This document shows, one piece after another, positions 26,125 through 31,703 of a stretch of DNA of 37,727 nucleotides. Positions within the stretch are counted from its first letter, which is position 1, and every line of letters starts with the position of its first letter. Source of the DNA: an uncultured Lachnospiraceae bacterium (GTDB lineage Bacteria > Bacillota > Clostridia > Lachnospirales > Lachnospiraceae); contig URMK01000066.1 of assembly GCA_900548905.1 (NCBI GenBank), positions 1 to 37,727 on the forward strand. Direction: 5' to 3'. The position numbers and the translations under genes are program-made. The notes under the pieces are model-generated. The model saw nothing but the letters and a program-made list of their open reading frames with translations. It made no database searches and was not told where the DNA came from.

Positions 26125-26889
26125 TTAAGGGCGGGCATTTTCCAGGATTCCGCGTATATTTTCCAGCTGGGTGCCCGTGCTCAAATCTATGATCTCGCTT
26201 GGCAGTTCAATGATGCAGGTACCGGGTTCCTCTTCCATTACCACAATCTTCACATTGTCCGACAGCTTGGATAGCTCCCGGATAAACTCCGAATCGCCCT
26301 GTATGCTGATTCCCGGTTCCTCTTTCCCGATATAAATCTTGGCCCATGAAGTCTTTTTCAGCTTTTCCGTATTGGAAATGATCATGCGCTTTATGATTTC
26401 ACTGCTGGATTTCAGGCTTGTGTGGATGATTTTTTCCGCCACTGCCAACGCAATGTCCTTCAGATCATCCATATATTTTTCAAGCACCTTATCCTTTTTG
26501 TTCCCCATATCCCGGATCAGGGCGAAGATTTCCTGACGCAGGCCGTCAAGTTCCGCTTCATAGGTCTGTCTGTGGTCTGCATACGCTTTTGCTTCGCCGT
26601 CTTTGTAACCGGCTTCATACCCCTCCTGCTTTCCTTCCGCAAACGCTTCTTCTTTTATTTTTTCAGCTTCCGCGCGGGCGGTATTCAGGATGGTTTCGGC
26701 CTTCTGGATTTTTTTCTGATATTCCTTTTCGAATATATAACTCAGGGTTTCCTCTTCTTTTTCTTCCCCCGGGTCTTCTTCCGGCTCCGGCTCCTCCGGC
26801 TTTTTCTCCCGCAGATCCGGATAGGAATCAAACGGCCGGATCTGCGGTTCTTTTTTCTTAAGTGCTGTATTGTCAAACAACGATATCAT
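26125..26889 (-). CDS. fliH: Flagellar export ATPase regulator FliH
   Basis: About 254 residues. The N-terminus is acidic and Pro-rich, the middle is a Lys/Glu/Ala coiled coil (EKEYQKKIQKAETILNTARAEAEKIKEEAF), and the C-terminus (LKDIALAVAEKIIHTSLK, DSEFIRELSKLSDNVKIVV) is of FliH/V-ATPase E type. FliH holds FliI inactive and docks it to the C-ring. ATG 26889 is the likely start, overlapping the 3' end of fliG by 17 bp; GTG 26898 is an alternative. Confidence 0.87.
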   Translation of the reverse strand: MISLFDNTALKKKEPQIRPFDSYPDLREKKPEEPEPEEDPGEEKEEETLSYIFEKEYQKKIQKAETILNTARAEAEKIKEEAFAEGKQEGYEAGYKDGEAKAYADHRQTYEAELDGLRQEIFALIRDMGNKKDKVLEKYMDDLKDIALAVAEKIIHTSLKSSSEIIKRMIISNTEKLKKTSWAKIYIGKEEPGISIQGDSEFIRELSKLSDNVKIVVMEEEPGTCIIELPSEIIDLSTGTQLENIRGILENARP

Positions 26890-27889
26890 CCTTACCACCC
26901 TTGTTAATAATCAGCTCTCCGGCCTCTTCCAGCCGCCGGATTGTGTTTACAATACGCTGCTGTGCCTCTTCGATATCACGCAGCCTTACGTTGACCGTAA
27001 TCTCCAGATCGGACTGTATGGTTTCCGCCATACGGGAGGACATATTCCGGTAAAACAGGCCCGACATTTCTTCGGAAGCATTTTTCAGCGCATATACAAT
27101 ATCCTTCATATCGCAATCGCGGATAAAACGCTGGATGGAACGCTCGTCCATGGTGGAGATATCCTCGAAAACAAACATCTTCTTGCGTATGGTATCCGCC
27201 AAATCCGGATCGTCTTTCCCCATTTCGTCGAAAATGGCTTTTTCGTTGCTGCGGTCCATATGGTTCATTACATCCGCGATATAATCCACGCCGCCGATTA
27301 CGGTGTAATCCGTCGTCAGGATATTGTCGAATTTCTTACGCAGCTGTGATTCCACCAGCTTAATGGCCTCCGGGGAAGCGCTTTCCATGCGGGCGATGCA
27401 TTCCACCACCGGTATTTTCTTATCCTCCGGCAGCTCCGCGATCACCTGGGCCGCCTGCTCCGCATCGGTATAGGATAAAATCAGGGCGATTGTCTGAGGC
27501 CTTTCATGCTGCAGCATGGAATACAGGTTTTTGCTGTCGGCTTTTCTGACAAACTCAAAAGAACGATTCTTCAGAAATTTTGCAACCTTCGACAGCAGTT
27601 CGCTGGCGGTGGATTCCCCGTATGCTTTTTCCAGGACGCTTCTGGCGTATTCCAGCCCGCCGTCCGTAACGATTTTCTGGGTCAGGCAGGTTTTGTAGAA
27701 TTCGTCCAGAGTTTCCTCCGACTGCTCCGCGTCCAGGTGGCCCAGCTTGGCCACCTCCACGGTAATTTTCTCCACTTCCTCTTCACCCAGATATTTGTAT
27801 ATCTTAGACGCCTTATCCGCGCCCAGCGATATGATGACCGCTGCGGCCTTCTGTTCAGGTGTCAGTTTCTTAGAAGTATCAGCCGCCAT
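26873..27889 (-). CDS. fliG: Flagellar motor switch protein FliG
   Basis: A 338-residue C-ring protein of typical length. It has the FliG N-domain (LTPEQKAAAVIISLGADKASKIYKYL), the middle EHPQT-like motif (HERPQTIALILSYTDAEQAAQVIAELP) and the C-domain with the torque helix (IQRFIRDCDMKDIVYALKNASEEM). FliG binds the FliF ring and touches MotA. ATG 27889 has GGAGGAGG 5 bp upstream and is preferred over 27904. It overlaps fliF by 11 bp. Confidence 0.95.
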   Translation of the reverse strand: MAADTSKKLTPEQKAAAVIISLGADKASKIYKYLGEEEVEKITVEVAKLGHLDAEQSEETLDEFYKTCLTQKIVTDGGLEYARSVLEKAYGESTASELLSKVAKFLKNRSFEFVRKADSKNLYSMLQHERPQTIALILSYTDAEQAAQVIAELPEDKKIPVVECIARMESASPEAIKLVESQLRKKFDNILTTDYTVIGGVDYIADVMNHMDRSNEKAIFDEMGKDDPDLADTIRKKMFVFEDISTMDERSIQRFIRDCDMKDIVYALKNASEEMSGLFYRNMSSRMAETIQSDLEITVNVRLRDIEEAQQRIVNTIRRLEEAGELIINKGGKDDIVV

Positions 27890-29474
27890 TTTGACCTCCT
27901 CCACTCAGCCAGCTTTTCAGCAGCTGTGCCGATATTTCCGGATTCTGTTCCGTGAAGTCCCTCACATCCTCCCGCAAGCCGCGGGCTTTTTCATTCTGTA
28001 TCTTGTCGATTTCCGGATTGTGTTCGGGGATTACCACCTCAACCTCCCGGCTCCCCTGCATAACCCGTTTCTTCTTTTTGCGTTTCCGCCGGATAAGGAA
28101 GAACACAAACAGCAGAAGGAACAACAGGAACAATACGCCGGCTCCGATAAGCACCAGGAGAGGTTCCTTGCTTAATTCTTCCAGGATGCCTTCCAGCAGC
28201 CTTCCTGTATCCGGGCTGCTTCCCTCCGACCTGAAGAAAGGTGTGCTGACCACGGTTATCTTGTCATTCTGGTTCTCCGGAAGGATCCCGGCTGCATTCC
28301 CGATTAAGGATTTCAGCTGGTTCTGGTTCAGTTCTCCGAAATCACTGCCGTTTATAGCCGCGGAGATGGTCAGATCCTCCAAAGCGCCGGCGGGCACCTG
28401 GCCCTGCTCCTTCACCTGGTTAATCACATATTCCCGCGTCGCGCCGGAGCTGTAGTAGCTGCTGCTTCCGGCACCCCCTGTCGTGCCGGCATATTGGGTG
28501 ACGTCCGCATTGGTTTCTGCGCCTGCCACGCCTCCGGTCCCCGTAATCCCGTCACTGGTTTCTTCGCTTACGGTTTCACTGGATATGATCCCCGTTTTAT
28601 CCGTTTCGTCTATTTTGTCCGGTGTGGAGTAGGTCAGTGTTTCCCGGATCAGCTCTTCCATGTCCAGCTTGCACTTTACGGATACCCTCACATTGTCCGT
28701 TCCGTAAATGGCGCCCAGCAGGTTCATTACCTTTGCGGTAATCTGCCCCTCCACAATCTGGGCTATCTGCTCCCCGCTCCCGCTGCCGCTTTCTCCGGAA
28801 TCCCCCATGGCTGTTATTTCCATGCCGTTGCCGTCAAAGACGGAAACATTTTCCATCTGCATTCCGGCCACGCTGCCTGCAACCAGACGCTGAATGGCAG
28901 ATGCCTGTTCCTTTGTGGGAGAACCTCCGTTTTTCATAAGGACCACCACAGAAGCGCTGGAACCGTTTTCCCGGGAATCCTCCTGAAGCACATATCTTTG
29001 CTGTTCCCCGAGGGCAATGGTAACCTTCGCATCCTGTACCCCGTCAAACAGCCCTACCGTCGCCCCAATCCGGTTCTGAAGCTCATACAGCTTGTAGGTC
29101 TGTTTGTCGGAATCTGTGGTCATACCCCCTGCATTTTCAATAAAAAGGTCATAGGAAAACCCGCTTTTGGGATATCCTTCCTGGGCCAGCTGGGCACGGA
29201 CCTGATCCGCAGCCTTTCTGTCCACCAGCACATCCCCGTTCTCCCTGTATTGGTAGGCCACGCCGCTTTCCTGCAGCCTGGTGACAATTTCGGAAGCATC
29301 TTCCGCATTCACACCGGAATACAAGACGGTATATTCCTTATGATTTATCATTACGGCAAGTATCACCGCAAAAATAATCAGGGCAGACGCCCCAATCAAA
29401 ATAAGCTTTCTTGTTTTTACGTTTATCTTTCCGACGGTTTCCCTGATTTTAGACCATATCTCTTTTGTATTCAT
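27879..29474 (-). CDS. fliF: Flagellar MS-ring protein FliF
   Basis: A 531-residue membrane protein with an N-terminal segment (LILIGASALIIFAVILAVMI) and a C-terminal segment near residues 435-455 (LVLIGAGVLFLLFLLLFVFF). Ring-building motifs are VLYSGVNAEDASEIVTRLQESGVAY and DAKVTIALGEQ. The C-terminal cytoplasmic tail binds FliG. It is a normal second gene of a fliE-fliF-fliG run. It starts at ATG 29474 behind AGAGGG. Confidence 0.95.
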   Translation of the reverse strand: MNTKEIWSKIRETVGKINVKTRKLILIGASALIIFAVILAVMINHKEYTVLYSGVNAEDASEIVTRLQESGVAYQYRENGDVLVDRKAADQVRAQLAQEGYPKSGFSYDLFIENAGGMTTDSDKQTYKLYELQNRIGATVGLFDGVQDAKVTIALGEQQRYVLQEDSRENGSSASVVVLMKNGGSPTKEQASAIQRLVAGSVAGMQMENVSVFDGNGMEITAMGDSGESGSGSGEQIAQIVEGQITAKVMNLLGAIYGTDNVRVSVKCKLDMEELIRETLTYSTPDKIDETDKTGIISSETVSEETSDGITGTGGVAGAETNADVTQYAGTTGGAGSSSYYSSGATREYVINQVKEQGQVPAGALEDLTISAAINGSDFGELNQNQLKSLIGNAAGILPENQNDKITVVSTPFFRSEGSSPDTGRLLEGILEELSKEPLLVLIGAGVLFLLFLLLFVFFLIRRKRKKKKRVMQGSREVEVVIPEHNPEIDKIQNEKARGLREDVRDFTEQNPEISAQLLKSWLSGGGQNGG

Positions 29475-29512
29475 TTTTATGTTCCCTCTGTCATCCTTTT
29501 AGCTTCTGAAGC

Positions 29513-29827
29513 TTACACATTCAGCCTCATCAGTTCATTGTAAGATTCCAGCGCTTTATTCCTCAGCGATACCACCATATCAACCGTCAGCTGGGCATAG
29601 GAACCAGCTATTGTCACCGAATGGGCGTCCTCAATCTGTCCGGTTGCAAGAAGATACTGCTGTTGGGAGTAATTCTCTTCGGCCTCCTTTGCCTCCGACA
29701 GCATGTTCTGAAAAACATCCCTGAACATCACTGCCCCATTCTCTCCTGCCGTACCTCCTTCACCGATACTTTCTGCTCCCGCCTGAAATTGTCCGGGAGT
29801 AAGCGGAATGATAAATAAATTTTCCAT
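29513..29827 (-). CDS. fliE: Flagellar hook-basal body protein FliE
   Basis: A 105-residue protein joining the MS ring and rod, with the FliE C-terminal pattern SVTIAGSYAQLTVDMVVSLRNKALESYNELMRLNV. I chose ATG 29827 (MENLFIIPL) because GGAGG lies 6 bp upstream and because the longer frame to 29866 would run into the recombination site. It is the first gene of the long operon. Its ribosome site is 15 bp or more outside the invertible segment, so inversion would change only the promoter region. Confidence 0.92.
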   Translation of the reverse strand: MENLFIIPLTPGQFQAGAESIGEGGTAGENGAVMFRDVFQNMLSEAKEAEENYSQQQYLLATGQIEDAHSVTIAGSYAQLTVDMVVSLRNKALESYNELMRLNV

Positions 29828-29859
29828 AACCAGCCTCCATGATGTGATAATGATAATCG

Positions 29860-29883
29860 ACAACATAATATGGATTATGTTGT
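29860..29883 (+). repeat. Left inverted repeat, recombination site IR-L
   Basis: 24 bp made of arm ACAACATAAT, centre ATGG and arm ATTATGTTGT. The arms are perfect reverse complements, which fits two recombinase monomers binding either side of an asymmetric crossover core. The whole 24 bp is the exact reverse complement of the site at 30161-30184, and identity stops at both edges. Confidence 0.95.
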
Positions 29884-29901
29884 ACGGTTTTTGCCAATGG
29901 A

Positions 29902-29935
29902 AAGAGCACCGCTGCAGGATTGCAGTGGTGCTCTT
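29902..29935. terminator. Hairpin in the invertible segment, possible attenuator
   Basis: A 15-bp stem (29902-29916 with 29921-29935, one G-T mismatch) and a GGAT loop. The minus-strand tail is CTCTTTCC and the plus-strand tail is TTATAATATT, so neither is a classic U run, though the plus-strand reading is closer. In the present orientation it lies in the long leader between the strong promoter and fliE. Confidence 0.55.
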
Positions 29936-30095
29936 ATAATATTGAAATGGAAGTTACTCTATAGAATTGGTGTAATTTATATTTAATAAAGCAAATATAA
30001 ATATTTGTTCAAATAACAAGATGTTACGCAAACGAAAGATATGTACGGAAATAATAATATTTTTGGAAAAAAAATGTCGAATTTTTGTATTGTTG

Positions 30096-30124
30096 TTGCA
30101 ATTTCTGGAATATGCCATTATACT
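30096..30124 (+). promoter_or_regulatory. Weaker sigma-A-like promoter facing the recombinase
   Basis: TTGCAA (30096-30101), 17 bp, TATACT (30119-30124) on the plus strand. In the present orientation it points away from fliE, antisense to the recombinase gene. After inversion it would face fliE with a leader of about 85 nt that no longer includes the hairpin. Its -10 overlaps that of the opposing promoter. Confidence 0.5.
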
Positions 30125-30144
30125 ATCAACTATAATGATTTCAA
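30117..30144 (-). promoter_or_regulatory. Strong sigma-A-like promoter facing fliE
   Basis: On the minus strand TTGAAA (30139-30144), 16 bp, TATAAT (30117-30122): one mismatch to the sigma-A consensus in total, with near-ideal spacing. Transcription would start near 30110 and reach fliE after a ~280-nt leader that includes the hairpin at 29902-29935 and IR-L. Promoter strength is inferred from sequence alone. Confidence 0.75.
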
Positions 30145-30160
30145 TAACAGATATAGTATA

Positions 30161-30184
30161 ACAACATAATCCATATTATGTTGT
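30161..30184 (-). repeat. Right inverted repeat, recombination site IR-R
   Basis: 24 bp, arm ACAACATAAT, centre CCAT, arm ATTATGTTGT: exactly the reverse complement of IR-L. The reversed centre makes the two sites head-to-head, so recombination between them should invert rather than delete. It begins 4 bp past the recombinase stop codon. Confidence 0.95.
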
Positions 30185-30188
30185 TATT

Positions 30189-31043
30189 TTATTGTTCAGA
30201 AAGAACCAGACCCATACCGGATATCCGTCGGAAATGTTCCGCATCATTGATCCGGGTGTAAATCCGAGTGGTTTCCATACTGCTGTGTCCAAGAACATCC
30301 GACAGATAAATAATATTTTTTTCTTTCTCGTAATACGTGACCGCAAAGAGATGTCTCAGATTATGAGGATATACCTTCTTTTCTTCCACATGGGCTTTCA
30401 CGCTCAAATTTTTCATTTCTCTCCATATATTGCTTCTGTCCATCGGCTTTCCGTTTTTTGTGGTAAAAATCATCCCCTTTCTTATTCCCGTTTCCGTACA
30501 ATATTGCTTCAGCCGCTCCTGAAGCTCCGGAGGTATCAGGATTATCCTGACTTTGCCTTTGTTGTTCACGACTACTTTTCCGTCTTTTACCGCTTCCACT
30601 GTTATATACTGTAATTCACTCACTCTGATTCCTGTAGAACAAATAGTCTGCAGGGCCATTGCCAGCCTGGGCTTTTTCTCGTCGTTCGCCGCCCCTATCA
30701 GCCTGGCATACTCTTCTTTGGACATCCCTTCCTCCGAATCACGGAATGCGCTTTTCTGTACCTTGATTAGTTTTATTCTACAGTCGTCCCAATGCTGCTG
30801 GGTAAAGAAAACATTCAATGCAATTAACATGGAATTAATACTGGATGCCTTATACTTCTTCAAAAGTATTTCTTTGTATTGTATGACCTCTGCTTTAACT
30901 ACCTTTTTATCATCGGGCAGAAAATTATAGAAGGCTCTGATATCCCTTACATATTTGTCTATCGTAGCCTTGCTTTTTTCCTCCTCATACAGTTTACCTC
31001 TATACTCCTGAATCAGTGAAAGTGTTAATATATGCGGTCTCAT
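30189..31043 (-). CDS. Tyrosine site-specific recombinase (putative flagellar switch invertase)
   Basis: A 284-residue recombinase. An N-terminal SAM-like core-binding domain (residues ~10-95) is followed by the catalytic domain with the full active site: R140 (STGIRVSEL), K164 (NKGKVRI), H227 and R230 (PHNLRHLFA), H253 (LGHSSMETT) and nucleophile Y262 (RIYTR). The size matches small XerC/FimB/RecV-like invertases rather than phage integrases. It starts at ATG 31043 behind the strong site GGGAGGT. It interrupts the usual flgB-flgC-fliE order, and its stop is 4 bp from IR-R, making it the obvious candidate to flip the adjacent segment. No other mobile genes flank it. Confidence 0.93.
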   Translation of the reverse strand: MRPHILTLSLIQEYRGKLYEEEKSKATIDKYVRDIRAFYNFLPDDKKVVKAEVIQYKEILLKKYKASSINSMLIALNVFFTQQHWDDCRIKLIKVQKSAFRDSEEGMSKEEYARLIGAANDEKKPRLAMALQTICSTGIRVSELQYITVEAVKDGKVVVNNKGKVRIILIPPELQERLKQYCTETGIRKGMIFTTKNGKPMDRSNIWREMKNLSVKAHVEEKKVYPHNLRHLFAVTYYEKEKNIIYLSDVLGHSSMETTRIYTRINDAEHFRRISGMGLVLSEQ

Positions 31044-31125
31044 TTATTACCTCCCAATCGCTGTCTTTCCGTTCATCCTTTATTTTGTTTTTTAATATCG
31101 TGTTAAATGTGCTTCTTTCTTCCAT
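31000..31125 (-). CDS. Small leader ORF overlapping the recombinase start
   Basis: A possible 41-residue charged peptide (MEERSTFNTILKNKIKDERK...) starting at ATG 31125 with GGAAGGGA upstream. It ends 44 bp inside the recombinase gene in another frame, and the recombinase ribosome site lies inside it, so it could tune recombinase translation. I recognise no family. It may be chance. Confidence 0.3.
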   Translation of the reverse strand: MEERSTFNTILKNKIKDERKDSDWEVINETAYINTFTDSGV

Positions 31126-31143
31126 TACTTGTCCCTTCCATTT

Positions 31144-31197
31144 CAAAAAAATATCTGCTAGACCCCTTTTCACATTTTTCAGGTGTCTAACAGATAT
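31144..31197 (-). terminator. Intrinsic terminator after flgB
   Basis: On the minus strand the arms ATATCTGTTAGAC (31185-31197) and GTCTAGCAGATAT (31151-31163) form a 13-bp stem with one G-T pair, directly followed by a T run (31145-31150). It lies 47 bp past the flgB stop and should separate flgB from the recombinase and fliE operon. Confidence 0.8.
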
Positions 31198-31223
31198 TGT
31201 AACCAATTTTGTCAACTTTACAA
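31196..31223 (-). promoter_or_regulatory. Possible recombinase promoter
   Basis: On the minus strand TTGTAA (31218-31223), 16 bp, TACAAT (31196-31201). The -10 touches the upstream arm of the terminator, so transcripts starting here would carry only part of that stem and could escape it, while flgB read-through would be stopped. Confidence 0.45.
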
Positions 31224-31243
31224 CTAATAAATAGTATACTTTT

Positions 31244-31627
31244 TCAGTTTCCTTTTATAACCGTTCTAAGTCTGGATATATCCTGGTTTACCGCATTTAA
31301 CAAATACTGATACTGATAGGTTGCACGGGTCATCTCCACAAATTCATCCGTGGCATCCACAGTATTGCCGTCCAGTCTTTCCGTGCGGCCCTGTGTCTCA
31401 AGTACTTCACAGGGGGAACTCAGGATCGCCTCCCGGATATTCTGCCGGCCTTTTGCAGCGCTTCCTTCTATATTCTTTTTCAGCGCATCCTCAAAAGTCA
31501 CATATTGCGCCTTATAGCCCGGCGTATCCACGTTAGCCAGGTTATTGGATATCACCTCCTGTCTTTTCCACAGACAGTCCAAAGCCTTGTTCATTAATGA
31601 TATCGTATTTCCATATAATCCATTCAT
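31244..31627 (-). CDS. flgB: Flagellar proximal rod protein FlgB
   Basis: A 127-residue rod protein with the FlgB start (SLMNKALDCLWKRQEVISNNLANVDTPGYKAQYVTFEDALK) and end (DATDEFVEMTRATYQYQYLLNAVNQDISRLRTVIKG). It is normally the first gene of flgB-flgC-fliE; here it stands alone. A sigma-D-type promoter lies 33 bp upstream, an intrinsic terminator lies downstream, and a recombinase gene separates it from fliE. It starts at ATG 31627 after GGGGGT. Its expression should therefore depend on SigD. Confidence 0.93.
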   Translation of the reverse strand: MNGLYGNTISLMNKALDCLWKRQEVISNNLANVDTPGYKAQYVTFEDALKKNIEGSAAKGRQNIREAILSSPCEVLETQGRTERLDGNTVDATDEFVEMTRATYQYQYLLNAVNQDISRLRTVIKGN

Positions 31628-31659
31628 CTATAATACCCCCAAATTGTATTATGTATAAT

Positions 31660-31686
31660 TAATCGGCAGTCTCCTCAGGAACTTAA
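31660..31686 (-). promoter_or_regulatory. Sigma-D (sigma-28) promoter upstream of flgB
   Basis: On the minus strand TTAAGTTC (31679-31686), 11 bp, GCCGATTA (31660-31667). It agrees with the sigma-28 consensus at 6 of 8 and 7 of 8 positions with exact spacing, and closely matches the fliD promoter at 4052-4078. Confidence 0.8.
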
Positions 31687-31703
31687 GTCAAAAACAGATT
31701 TTT

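Larger units (their letters stand above)
29860..30184. other. Putative invertible promoter switch (phase-variation element)
   Basis: 325 bp bounded by perfect 24-bp inverted repeats with a 277-bp AT-rich interior. No credible gene lies inside. It contains two opposed promoter-like sequences and a strong hairpin. It sits between a complete tyrosine recombinase gene (4 bp away) and fliE (32 bp away). Flipping the interior would swap which promoter faces fliE and move the hairpin from the fliE side to the recombinase side. Invertible elements with this layout are known from fim in E. coli and the flg switch of C. difficile. Inversion itself is inferred here. Confidence 0.85.

Noticed and set aside
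24790..26274. A 494-codon open frame on the plus strand antisense to fliI and fliH
   Set aside because: fliI is a certain gene on the other strand; the plus-strand product has no recognisable features and crosses two genes.
29828..29866. A longer fliE reading frame starting at 29866
   Set aside because: The added 13 residues overlap the recombination site and have no ribosome site, whereas ATG 29827 has GGAGG at good distance and fits FliE.
30189..31043. The recombinase as a sign of an integrated prophage or conjugative element
   Set aside because: There are no other phage or transfer genes, no tRNA and no direct-repeat ends nearby. The only repeats are the inverted pair next to fliE, which fits an invertase.
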